DNA of 57,139 nucleotides from Calditrichia bacterium. GTDB taxonomy: Bacteria; Calditrichota; Calditrichia; RBG-13-44-9; J075. The position numbers and the translations under genes are program-made. The stretch is from contig JANQQU010000078.1 in assembly GCA_028284905.1 (NCBI GenBank), positions 1 to 57,139 of the forward strand, read 5' to 3'. The notes under the pieces were generated by a model. That model worked only from the letters and a program-made list of their open reading frames with translations. It did no database searches and was not told the origin of the DNA. Of this stretch, positions 15,504 through 23,881 are shown piece after piece. The first letter of the stretch is position 1, and every line of letters begins with the position of its first letter.

Positions 15504-17903
15504 TTATAAAAATCGTGGATATTTTGCCGGATTTGCTTCATGCATCATATCATAAACTGTCTCGATAATATCTTCGGTGTTAGGCTTCGAACAATAGTCA
15601 CCATCGGAACCATATGCAGGACGGTGTGCTTTCCCCGGCAAAGTGCGCGGATCGGCATCGAGATGATAATATCCCTGCTGCTTTTCCAGCACTTCCTGCA
15701 TCATATAGGCAGTGCAGCCACCGGGAACATCTTCATCGACAAAAACGATGCGGTTGGTCTTTTTCAACGAATCGACAATCATGCCGTTGATGTCAAAAGG
15801 CATCAGGGATTGCACATCGATCACTTCGACATCAACATCCAAACCGGCCAGAACTTCGGCAGCTTCCATTACAATTCGGCAGGTAGCGCCATAGGTTACC
15901 ACTGTTACATCATCGCCATTGCGCAGTACTTCCGGCACACCTAAAGGCACAGTAATATTACCAATATTTTCCGGTAGCTGCTCTCGCAGGCGGTAGCCAT
16001 TAAGCACCTCGATAATCAACGCCGGATCATCGGATTGTAGCAGCGTATTGTAAAAGCCGGCAGCAATGGTCATATTCCTTGGTACCAGCACATACATGCC
16101 CCGTAAGAGGTGGAGAATCCCTCCCATCTGCGAACCGGAGTGCCAGATACCTTCCAGGCGATGGCCACGGGTTCGGACGATTACAGGGGCTTTTTGGCCG
16201 GCCTTCGTCCGCCAGCGCAAGGTGGCAAGGTCGTCGGACATAATTTGCAGTGCATACATCAGATAATCAAGATACTGAATTTCTGCGATAGGGCGGAGTC
16301 CACGCAATGCCATGCCTATTGCCTGTCCGATAATTGTGCATTCCCGAATACCCGTGTCAGAAATCCGCAGGTCGCCATATTTCGCCTGCAATCCCCGGAA
16401 GCCCTGATTAACATCGCCAATCTTACCAACATCTTCACCAAATGCTATAATACGCGGGTCGCGGGCAAATGCCTCATCGAAACAGGCGTTCAGCACTTCA
16501 AATCCGGTTTTAAATGGAGATTTATCGGTAAATACCGGTTTTACTTCCCGGACGTTCATCGCGGACATTGTTGATTCGCTATAAAGATGGGAGGCATAAC
16601 GATCTTCATTCGCGACTTGTTCTTCTGCCTTCCAGTCCAGCAATTGCTGGCGGGCCGGATGCTGCGAATACCGGGTGGCAATCAACGCTTTGCGGACAGC
16701 AACCATGATGTCCCGGCGAAGCGGAATTTTTATCCCGGATAATTGTGTCTCAATTTTATTCAATTCAGCGGTATTTTCCGGCTCACTGGCCAATGTGCGC
16801 AGAATGCCACATACGTAGTCCAAATCTTCTGTAATCGGCTCTTGAAATGCTTTCCAGGAACGATTGCGGATCATATCGACTTCCTGCCGGCATTCTTCTT
16901 CGATTTCATCAAGATCATTCGCGGTGGTAATATTGGAAGAAATCATCCACTCGCGCATTTTCTTCAGGCCATCAAAATCCTTTTCCCACTGCAGTCGCTC
17001 TTTCGATTTATACCGTTCATGACTACCGGATGTAGAATGACCCTGCGGCTGAGTTACCTCGACCACATGCACAATCGCCGGCACATGATCTTTCCGCGCA
17101 GTGGCAACTGCTTTCTGATAAGTATCCACCAGGGTCGGATAATCCCATCCTTTAACCGTATAAATATCGTATCCTTCTTTACTTCCCCGCTTCCGCTGGA
17201 ATCCTTTCAATAATTCGGACATATTCTGTTTTAGCATTTGATGCTCATTGCTTACCGAAATCCCATATCCGTCATCCCAGATAGACATCACCATCGGCGC
17301 CTTCAACACACCGACTGCATTGATGGCTTCCCAGAACATTCCTTCCGCACAGCTGGCATTGCCAATCATACCAAATGCAACTTCATTGCCATAATTGGAA
17401 AAGCGAGTCATTTCGTGTAATTCTTCCAGTTCCCGGTAGAGGCGGGAGGCATAAGCCAATCCAACCAGGCGAGGCATTTGTGAGGCTGTCGGAGAGACAT
17501 CCGAAGAAGTGTTATAACGACTGAGTTGATCTTTCCAGTTACCCTGTTCGTCCAGCAAACGGGTACCGAGGTGGCTGTTCATCTGCCGACCGGCGCTGGC
17601 AGGATCTGCTTCAACATCGGCGTGGGCATAAAGCTGGGCAAAAAATTCGTCAATTGTATGTTCGCCCAATGCCATCATTAAAGTTTGATCCCGGTAATAT
17701 CCGGACCGGAAATCCCCCTTCTGGAATGCGTGCGCCAAGGCAATCTGCGGTATTTCTTTACCGTCCCCAAAGATGCCAAACTTGGCTTTACCGCCCATTA
17801 CTTCTTTACGGCCAAACAAACTTGCCTGGCGGCTTTTGTAAGCAATTTTATAATCATTGATTATTGAATCTGCGGACAAACTAAGCGTTTTAAGTTTTAC
17901 CAT
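15504..17903 (-). CDS. 2-oxoacid dehydrogenase E1, fused alpha and beta subunits
   Basis: A thiamine-diphosphate enzyme of about 799 residues. The N-terminal half is the E1 alpha part (MMALGEHTIDEFFAQL, GNASCAEGMFWEAIN, IWDDGYGIS). The C-terminal half, from about residue 470, is the E1 beta part (AFGEDVGKIGDVNQGF, RISDTGIRE, EVLDVQ-like VEVIDVQSLMPFD, FVDEDVPGG). It oxidatively decarboxylates a 2-oxoacid, probably branched-chain or pyruvate, and passes the acyl group to E2. No E2 or E3 gene is adjacent, though the flavoprotein at 9401 is E3-like. Start: the ATG at 17903 follows GGTGGA by about 4 nt; in-frame ATGs at 17924 and 17936 are alternatives. Confidence 0.9.
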   Translation of the reverse strand: MVKLKTLSLSADSIINDYKIAYKSRQASLFGRKEVMGGKAKFGIFGDGKEIPQIALAHAFQKGDFRSGYYRDQTLMMALGEHTIDEFFAQLYAHADVEADPASAGRQMNSHLGTRLLDEQGNWKDQLSRYNTSSDVSPTASQMPRLVGLAYASRLYRELEELHEMTRFSNYGNEVAFGMIGNASCAEGMFWEAINAVGVLKAPMVMSIWDDGYGISVSNEHQMLKQNMSELLKGFQRKRGSKEGYDIYTVKGWDYPTLVDTYQKAVATARKDHVPAIVHVVEVTQPQGHSTSGSHERYKSKERLQWEKDFDGLKKMREWMISSNITTANDLDEIEEECRQEVDMIRNRSWKAFQEPITEDLDYVCGILRTLASEPENTAELNKIETQLSGIKIPLRRDIMVAVRKALIATRYSQHPARQQLLDWKAEEQVANEDRYASHLYSESTMSAMNVREVKPVFTDKSPFKTGFEVLNACFDEAFARDPRIIAFGEDVGKIGDVNQGFRGLQAKYGDLRISDTGIRECTIIGQAIGMALRGLRPIAEIQYLDYLMYALQIMSDDLATLRWRTKAGQKAPVIVRTRGHRLEGIWHSGSQMGGILHLLRGMYVLVPRNMTIAAGFYNTLLQSDDPALIIEVLNGYRLREQLPENIGNITVPLGVPEVLRNGDDVTVVTYGATCRIVMEAAEVLAGLDVDVEVIDVQSLMPFDINGMIVDSLKKTNRIVFVDEDVPGGCTAYMMQEVLEKQQGYYHLDADPRTLPGKAHRPAYGSDGDYCSKPNTEDIIETVYDMMHEANPAKYPRFL

Positions 17904-18050
17904 TTTTCCACCGACCTCAATCATAAGCTGCCTCATCGATATTCAACAATACACATTTCACATATTAAATTAATTAAGGAATCCCGATTGAGAATGACAA
18001 CTGATTAAATCTTTTTTTTCTCTTGCGTTATGAAAAGTGCCTAAATAAAA

Positions 18051-18077
18051 GAAGGCTCCTTATTATCAGGAGCCTTC
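18051..18077 (-). terminator. Terminator after the micro-ORF
   Basis: GAAGGCTCCT and AGGAGCCTTC (10-bp perfect stem, 7-nt loop) are followed on the minus strand by TTTTATTT. It ends transcription about 30 bases after the stop of the 14-codon ORF at 18107-18151. Confidence 0.8.
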
Positions 18078-18106
18078 GGAATTAAGTAAATGCTGTAAAG
18101 AATGCT

Positions 18107-18151
18107 TTACGCTTTTTTTACTTTCATTTTGATTTTCATTTTCAGTTTCAT
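18107..18151 (-). CDS. 14-residue Lys/hydrophobic alternating micro-ORF
   Basis: ATG at 18151 opens a 14-codon frame reading MKLKMKIKMKVKKA and ending with TAA. AGAAGG lies 6 nt before the ATG, a good ribosome binding site, and a strong terminator follows the stop. Strict alternation of lysine with Leu, Met, Ile or Val gives an amphipathic strand of net charge about +8. It lies 68 bases downstream of the VanZ-like gene, so it may be the last cistron of that transcript or have its own promoter. Possibilities are a small bioactive or membrane-active peptide, a leader peptide, or chance in an A-rich stretch. No homologue is known to me. Confidence 0.45.
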   Translation of the reverse strand: MKLKMKIKMKVKKA

Positions 18152-18219
18152 GAAAGACCTTCTATATATATGAAATAAAACTTATTAAATTATTAGAACT
18201 TCAAAAAAAGCTAGCGAAA

Positions 18220-18648
18220 TTAGGATTTTTTCGCAGTGATGCCAAGCAAATTAGTTTTTTTTGCACTTCGGCTGTAAAAGTACCAAAATATATACACACC
18301 TATTATACATCCAACGCCATCAGCTATTGCGTCATAAACATCTGCCGTTCTTCCCGGTACAAATGATTGATGGAACTCATCACTAATACCATACAATGTG
18401 CCTAATACGAAGGAGAGCGACAGATGGTTTCGTTGCCAGAAAAGATAGGTCTGTTGAAAGTATAACGCCCGGCAAATCAAAACGGCGAAAAATGCATATG
18501 CTATCGCATGTTCCAACTTGTCTTCATAGTCAATCCCGATCTCCGGGGTCGGCAGTCTGGGAAAAGATGATAAAACAAAAATTACCACTGCTGCCGCAAT
18601 CGCCGGGGCCTGGTACCACCAAAAGTTATATGATTTATTCTCTGTCAT
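18220..18648 (-). CDS. VanZ family membrane protein
   Basis: A protein of 142 residues with four membrane helices. DKLEHAIAYAFFAVL, SDEFHQSFVPGRTADVYDAIADGVG and the closing helix match the VanZ-like family, named after the teicoplanin-resistance accessory protein but of unknown role in most bacteria. Start: the ATG at 18648 lies 7 nt after AAGGA; the GTG at 18666 overlaps that site and is rejected. It stands alone apart from the downstream micro-ORF and terminator. Confidence 0.85.
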   Translation of the reverse strand: MTENKSYNFWWYQAPAIAAAVVIFVLSSFPRLPTPEIGIDYEDKLEHAIAYAFFAVLICRALYFQQTYLFWQRNHLSLSFVLGTLYGISDEFHQSFVPGRTADVYDAIADGVGCIIGVYIFWYFYSRSAKKTNLLGITAKKS

Positions 18649-18782
18649 CTCAAGTTCCTTTGTCACAGGTGTTTCGTATTCACATTAGCGAATACCAGCA
18701 TAACTACTTTCTATAAATTCGAAATGCCCCAGGTCATTGATTCAAAGAATTTTTTGCGGGAGAGAAAAGTAATTCAGGGAGA

Positions 18783-19988
18783 TTATTTTGAGGAGGATTT
18801 GCGCTTTTTTCGCGCAGAAAGGGTATCCGCATGGGTAAGGCCGGATTTGCCGAACTTTTCCTGGAGCTTATCCATCACTTTTTCCAGAGTCATTTTGCGC
18901 TCATTTTCCACATCCAGGAGGCTGGTTTGCATTTTATTTTCGTCGATCAACTGGCTAACGCCAACCCCAATCAAACGAACCGGGCGGCCTTTGTAGAATT
19001 CATCAAACAAGCTTTTACTTATACGAAAAATCTCGTCTGTCAAATTTGTTGGGTGAGCGAGCGTTTTGTGGCGAGTGAAGGTTGAAAAATCTTCATATCG
19101 AATTTTTAACTGAATGGTTTTCCCGCGAAGGGTTTTCTTGCGCAAACGAACGCTGACGTTTTCCGATAATGACAATAATGTTGCGGAGAGCAACTCCAGA
19201 TCTGTATGATCTTCCCGGAAAGTGGTTTCATGACTAATCGATTTAACCGGATCCCGGTCATGCACTTCCCGTTCGTCAATTCCCCGGGCCATACGATGAA
19301 GGTGAGGTCCCATTTTTCCGTATTTTTTGGTAAGCAGGTCCAACGGAAATTCCCGCAGCTGCCGTACCGTGGTGATACCGAGTTTTTCCAGGTTGGCAAA
19401 GGTTTTCTTACCAACGCCCCAAAGCTTCGTTACCGGCAGTTGATCGAGAAACTCCTGAACATTTTCCGGTGGGACAATCGTCATACCATCCGGTTTCTGA
19501 TAGTCGGAGGCAATTTTAGCCACGCTTTTCGAAGGTGCGATACCTACTGAGGCAGTCAGGCCTGTTTCTTCGAAGATTCGCCGCCGAATCTCACTGCCAA
19601 TCTTTTCCACGGAACCAAACAAGTGTACGCTGCCACTAACATCCATAAAAGCTTCGTCGATGCTTACGGGCTGCACTTGTGGCGTAAACTCATCGAGAAT
19701 ACTCATGACCTGTCGGGAATAATCAGAATAAAGTTGCCCTTTTGGCTTAACGTAAATGCCGTGCGGGCATAATTTGTAGGCTTTGGAAATTGGCATCGCG
19801 GAATGAACACCAAAGACGCGTGCCTCATAGGAAGCAGTCGATACAACCCCTCTCCCCCGTCCTTTTTTCGGGTCAGCACCAATAATGACCGGCTGACCAC
19901 GTAATTCAGGATTTTTCAGCTGTTCAATCGCTGCGAAAAAAGCATCCATATCAACATGGCAAATCACTTTTTTCCAGGATTGGATCAT
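18783..19988 (-). CDS. dinB: DNA polymerase IV (Y family)
   Basis: An error-prone translesion polymerase of 401 residues. Catalytic acidic residues are Asp13 in HVDMDAFFAAIE and the pair in SIDEAFMDVSG near residue 105. The steric-gate region, YSDYSRQVM, the helix-hairpin-helix segment (LWGVGKKTFANLEKLGI) and the little-finger domain (SISHETTFREDH) all follow in the usual order. The C-terminal tail is basic (ARKKRKSSSK) and lacks an obvious clamp-binding QLxLF motif. Its start overlaps the end of the upstream exported-protein gene by 4 bases (ATGA), so the two are translationally coupled. No LexA box was identified upstream. Confidence 0.95.
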   Translation of the reverse strand: MIQSWKKVICHVDMDAFFAAIEQLKNPELRGQPVIIGADPKKGRGRGVVSTASYEARVFGVHSAMPISKAYKLCPHGIYVKPKGQLYSDYSRQVMSILDEFTPQVQPVSIDEAFMDVSGSVHLFGSVEKIGSEIRRRIFEETGLTASVGIAPSKSVAKIASDYQKPDGMTIVPPENVQEFLDQLPVTKLWGVGKKTFANLEKLGITTVRQLREFPLDLLTKKYGKMGPHLHRMARGIDEREVHDRDPVKSISHETTFREDHTDLELLSATLLSLSENVSVRLRKKTLRGKTIQLKIRYEDFSTFTRHKTLAHPTNLTDEIFRISKSLFDEFYKGRPVRLIGVGVSQLIDENKMQTSLLDVENERKMTLEKVMDKLQEKFGKSGLTHADTLSARKKRKSSSK

Positions 19989-20677
19989 AGTCCGAAAACC
20001 GCCAGGGCAATAACAATTCCAGCGACTGCTGCATATGCAAAATTTTTCAGGATATTATTGCTACCGGTTGTTGGAGAAATATTGGTAGCATCACCAGATT
20101 GCAGTTCACTTTTAGCAATAAACAAATCGCCTGCGATTTCAACGGACGAAGATTGTCCATCAGCGCCTTGTAAATCAAAACGGGATTGCATATTGGCATC
20201 GAGGCCGGTATTAAATAAGCGTTTCGTTAACGACAACGAGCCGTTTTGATTACTGGCATAAATCTGATTGGTTATAAACTCTCCATTCGCCATAAAGAAA
20301 ATGCTGGAGTCTGCCCCATCAAAATTATAGGTAATCGAATCTGCTATTTCTTTACCCAGATTGATAAAAACTTCATATTTCGGCAGGTTTACATCCGTTT
20401 CTTCATTTGTAAGCATTAGATGGAGATAATAATCGTCGCCAGCATGTAACTGTGGGTAATAGTAAAACTGCATACCGTCATCATTACGGACCTGGAGGGT
20501 TGTATCATACTTCACGCTCACATTCTCATAAAAGCCAATCTTTTCGACCTGATAATTATGGGCAGCAGCTTCTCCGATTTTAACAGACAGCTCTCCAAGA
20601 TTCTCTGAATTATCCTGCGCGATAATGGAAGTAAAGGTTAGTGAGATGAGCAGGGCAATACATAACAAAAGTTTCAT
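19985..20677 (-). CDS. Exported protein with C-terminal membrane helix
   Basis: A protein of 230 residues of unknown function. It has a cleavable signal peptide (LLLCIALLISLTFTSIIAQ), a beta-rich middle without recognised motifs, and a C-terminal hydrophobic helix of about 20 residues (NFAYAAVAGIVIALAVFGL) that would anchor it. An AAAATT-rich region with GAGGAAAA precedes the ATG. It overlaps dinB by 4 bases and is therefore in an operon with it, which does not obviously explain its role. Confidence 0.7.
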   Translation of the reverse strand: MKLLLCIALLISLTFTSIIAQDNSENLGELSVKIGEAAAHNYQVEKIGFYENVSVKYDTTLQVRNDDGMQFYYYPQLHAGDDYYLHLMLTNEETDVNLPKYEVFINLGKEIADSITYNFDGADSSIFFMANGEFITNQIYASNQNGSLSLTKRLFNTGLDANMQSRFDLQGADGQSSSVEIAGDLFIAKSELQSGDATNISPTTGSNNILKNFAYAAVAGIVIALAVFGL

Positions 20678-20737
20678 AATTTTCCTCGATTTATCATCGT
20701 TTAAGCAAATCGGCCAATCTGATCCATCATAACTTTG

Positions 20738-21856
20738 TCAATTATCTTCACCGAGAGAAATCGCTTCGAACCGCTGGAGAACTTCACTGTCCTGTTCGTT
20801 GCTATTATCCAGATATTGCTTATAGTATTCCCGGGCTTCCGAATATTTTTCTTCACGTTCTGCCAGGAAACCCATAAAACGATATGCGTCCCAGTAATCG
20901 GGTTTTATACGTATCAATTTTTCAAAATATCCCATACTTTCCGGAAAATAGGATTTTTTGTATTTTAACACGCCGAGGTTGTATAACATTTCCAGGTTTT
21001 TCGGTTCAACTTTTTCCAAAAGCGTTAATTGCTGAATTGCCGCATCGGGTTTATCTCGTTCCAGGAAGTAGCGAGCGCGGTATAAATAAACGGCCGGATC
21101 GTTTCGGGAAAGTCGATCCGCTTCGTTGAGTACAGAAAGTGCCGCGTCATAATTACCACTTTCAAAAAGTGCAAAGCCTAAAAACTTATGCCCATCAGGG
21201 TCATCTTTAACAAGTTCTGTATACTTTTCCAGGGGTGTAATTGCATTCTTATAATCTTTGGTTTGATAATAAACCTTTCCCAGCCAGCGCCAATAATCAG
21301 CCTTTGGTTCCGGTACGGCTTTCAGATACGCCCGTAAATGATCCATTGCCAGCAAAGAGTTTTCCAATTCGTAATAAATACCGGCCAGTTTTAGGTGCAC
21401 ATCGGTTGAATCCGGGTAATTTCCGGCAATCCGCTTAAGAAAATTGGCAGCAGTTTCATATTCTTTTTCGGATAAATACAGCTCACTTAAGCGGGATAGC
21501 GCCATCGGATGAGAGCTCTGATAGGAGAGGCAGCGAAGATAGGATGCTTTTGCAGAATCCGGATCTTCCAACTGTTCATATACCCAACCTCTAATATTGT
21601 GTATATTTGCCAGTCCCGGATTGTAGTATAGCGCTGAATCCAAGCTAACCAGCGCAGATTGAAAATCTCCGGCGCCGATAAAATCTTCTGCCTGATAATA
21701 ATAACGGTATGTCGTGCGTTCCGGATCCACATGAACGGAACGATCCCGCCCGGATGAACTACACGCCATCATTACAGTTAAGGCCACTATAGCAAGCAAA
21801 TATGTTGCGAGGCGAGCCCAATATTTTCGATTCATTTTCATAGTAAACTCTTGCAA
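20738..21856 (-). CDS. TPR-repeat lipoprotein
   Basis: A protein of 372 residues. A lipoprotein signal ends in VMMAC (about residue 32). The rest consists of about eight tetratricopeptide repeats (for example FQSALVSLDSALYYNPG, KNAITPLEKYTEL, PESMGYFEKLIRIKPDYWDAYRFMG). It is likely a periplasmic or outer-membrane-attached scaffold; the partner is unknown. Start: the TTG at 21856 follows GGAGG by 6 nt, the best-placed site. ATGs at 21841 and 21835 lie further away but would also leave an intact signal. Confidence 0.82.
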   Translation of the reverse strand: MQEFTMKMNRKYWARLATYLLAIVALTVMMACSSSGRDRSVHVDPERTTYRYYYQAEDFIGAGDFQSALVSLDSALYYNPGLANIHNIRGWVYEQLEDPDSAKASYLRCLSYQSSHPMALSRLSELYLSEKEYETAANFLKRIAGNYPDSTDVHLKLAGIYYELENSLLAMDHLRAYLKAVPEPKADYWRWLGKVYYQTKDYKNAITPLEKYTELVKDDPDGHKFLGFALFESGNYDAALSVLNEADRLSRNDPAVYLYRARYFLERDKPDAAIQQLTLLEKVEPKNLEMLYNLGVLKYKKSYFPESMGYFEKLIRIKPDYWDAYRFMGFLAEREEKYSEAREYYKQYLDNSNEQDSEVLQRFEAISLGEDN

Positions 21857-21961
21857 TGAATTCCTCCGAATTTAAACGGGAGGTGCCGTTCAATGCTTAT
21901 TTTGCAAATCTCATTTCCCTTAAATATAGCACCCAGATTTGATATAATACGGTCAATTGTA

Positions 21962-23041
21962 TCAAATTTCCAAAATATTCTCAAAAATCGTCGATAATGT
22001 TTTCTCTGTCGCGCCACGCATAGAAACACCGGGATATTTATTTGCTGTTGCACAATCTTCCGCTAGCTTTAATTCATCCTGCGATACGGCATGAAACCAT
22101 TTTTTTTCCTGGCATCTGCTCGCAAGATATATCTGCTCAGTTTGCCCCGGAGTGGGAATAAACAATGCCTTTTTTCCGGATTCAGCAAGCTCCATTAGCG
22201 TTGTGTAGCCTGGCCGGGAAACGATCATTTTCGCATTATTAATCAAAGTGGATATTTCCTCGCGAGACAAATGGGAAAATACCTGCAAGTCTTCATCATC
22301 CTTTAAACGTGCAGTAGATTCACTCTTCCCGAGCACGACTACTTTTTTTCCCGGTATCATTTCTATTTCAGACAGTATACGGCTTTCCAGCAATGTTCGC
22401 TGTGGTTCCGGCCCGGAAATCGACACCAGTAAATCCAGCGTTGAATCAGACTCTTTTTTTTCAACACTGGAGATGATTCCAGCATAGGCATAAGTCGTTC
22501 GATTTTCCGGATGTCTGCTTAATGCACCGGAAAGCAGTCCTCCGTCTGTTCCTTTCTCATCAAGAATAATTACTTTCCGGAATTTTTTATGAAAGTAAAA
22601 ATTGCCAAGAGCGGCAAAATGTGCGAATGCATCCATGCCGGCCGGCATTGCAAAATAGACCTGATGTGTTAAAAAATAGCTGGGAACACTACGATGATAG
22701 GCGCCGTAGCAATGGTCGCTGAAAATTATGCCCGGGGAGTATTTTTCGACGATATGGTTGGTAAGTTTTCGTTCTTCTGCAATTCGTGTCAATACAAGAG
22801 GTGCCTGAAGCATTAATTTGGGGATAAGCCAACGGCCGCGGGAATATTCAATCGCATAATCCGGAGTAACAACAGTTTCTATTTCCGGTAGTTCGTGTTC
22901 GAGAAAACGCAGGGCGCGGCCATTACTACCGATAATTACACGCCAACCCCGTGTGATAAATCCGCGGATGATTGGTAAACTTCGGGCAGCATGTCCCAAC
23001 CCCATGTTCAGCACACTGTAATAGACGCTTCGTTTAGCCAT
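21962..23041 (-). CDS. GT-B fold glycosyltransferase (MurG/GT28-like)
   Basis: A protein of 359 residues with the two-domain GT-B layout. The N-terminal GLGHAARSLPIIRGFITRGW is the acceptor-side glycine loop and HA motif. The C-terminal domain has the donor-binding MIVSRPGYTTLMELAESGKKALFIPTPGQTEQ region typical of GT28 (split here across residues 280-310). The substrate is unknown. It overlaps the upstream hydrolase gene by 8 bases, so they share an operon. It could act on a glycolipid, as GT28 relatives do. Confidence 0.85.
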   Translation of the reverse strand: MAKRSVYYSVLNMGLGHAARSLPIIRGFITRGWRVIIGSNGRALRFLEHELPEIETVVTPDYAIEYSRGRWLIPKLMLQAPLVLTRIAEERKLTNHIVEKYSPGIIFSDHCYGAYHRSVPSYFLTHQVYFAMPAGMDAFAHFAALGNFYFHKKFRKVIILDEKGTDGGLLSGALSRHPENRTTYAYAGIISSVEKKESDSTLDLLVSISGPEPQRTLLESRILSEIEMIPGKKVVVLGKSESTARLKDDEDLQVFSHLSREEISTLINNAKMIVSRPGYTTLMELAESGKKALFIPTPGQTEQIYLASRCQEKKWFHAVSQDELKLAEDCATANKYPGVSMRGATEKTLSTIFENILEI

Positions 23042-23708
23042 GCTTCAGCTGGGTTGCCTCAATCCAGTCCGCAACTTTGACGGACACATTTTCCAGTACT
23101 GCCGGATAGCTAACGCCCTGGCGGACCAACACTTTAAATGAATGGTCGCCACCTTCGACCCAATGCAAAGTTGCACGATCTCTTAAGTCGTTAAGGGTAC
23201 TTTGCAATAAATCCATGCGGGCATGGCCATCGCGGGTGCCCTGAATAAACAACATCGGCAGCATTAATGGAAAAAGATAACTATCCCGAATATCATCAAA
23301 ACGCCCGGGGGGATGTAACGGATATCCGAGAAATATCAATCCGTTCAAATGGGGGAATTCATTGGCAACCATGGTGGCTATCCGCCCCCCCATACTTTTA
23401 CCTCCGATATACAATCCGGAGAATTTCAAATTACTGATTGCCCACTCGATCACCAATTTCCAGGCATCCTCCAGTATTTCCGACCGATCAGGAATTTTTT
23501 TCCCGGCAACCATGTAAGGGAAGTTAAAGCGAACGATATTGATATTTCGTTCTTGCAGATGGTTTGAAATTGTTGTGAGAAATGCGGTGTCCATATTATT
23601 ACCAGCACCATGTGCCATGATAAACAATGGGCGGTCTGCATCTATTTTATCCTGACACCAAATTTCTACTCTTTTGTCTCGATACAAAGGCAGGTCTATT
23701 ACCGACAT
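23034..23708 (-). CDS. Alpha/beta hydrolase (Tex30/KANSL3-like)
   Basis: A protein of about 224 residues. The nucleophile elbow GGKSMGGR holds Ser, the acid is in IQGTRDGHA and the catalytic His in GGDHSF. LFIMAHGAGNNMD forms the oxyanion loop, all in the order of the Tex30/dienelactone-hydrolase-like family. The substrate is unknown. Start: the ATG at 23708 lies 8 nt after GGGGAG. A longer frame to 23840 runs into the terminator at 23827-23854, so it is unlikely. It is the first gene of a pair with the glycosyltransferase. Confidence 0.83.
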   Translation of the reverse strand: MSVIDLPLYRDKRVEIWCQDKIDADRPLFIMAHGAGNNMDTAFLTTISNHLQERNINIVRFNFPYMVAGKKIPDRSEILEDAWKLVIEWAISNLKFSGLYIGGKSMGGRIATMVANEFPHLNGLIFLGYPLHPPGRFDDIRDSYLFPLMLPMLFIQGTRDGHARMDLLQSTLNDLRDRATLHWVEGGDHSFKVLVRQGVSYPAVLENVSVKVADWIEATQLKHG

Positions 23709-23826
23709 TCGTTGCGCTCCCCAACAGTTAGCCGTAATCAAAGCTGTTATCATTGTCTTCGAAAAGATGCTATCCAGAAAAATATGGGGGAACAATCGGG
23801 AAGTCAAGTGATTCTCCGCTAAAATG

Positions 23827-23854
23827 AAAAAGGCGCTCAAAAGAGCGCCTTTTT
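23827..23854 (-). terminator. Bidirectional rho-independent terminator
   Basis: AAAAAGGCGCTC-AAAA-GAGCGCCTTTTT has a 12-bp stem including the A/T ends. It ends the ribosomal protein S1 transcript, whose stop codon is at 23882 on the minus strand. It is symmetric and would also work on the plus strand. Confidence 0.9.
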
Positions 23855-23881
23855 CGAATTGGAAAATGTATAACAGTCAGC

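Noticed and set aside
15504-17903. Complete 2-oxoacid dehydrogenase complex operon
   Set aside because: No E2 acyltransferase or lipoyl domain gene is adjacent; only the fused E1 is present, and the E3-like flavoprotein at 9401 is distant and lacks the E3 C-terminal His-Pro-Thr motif.
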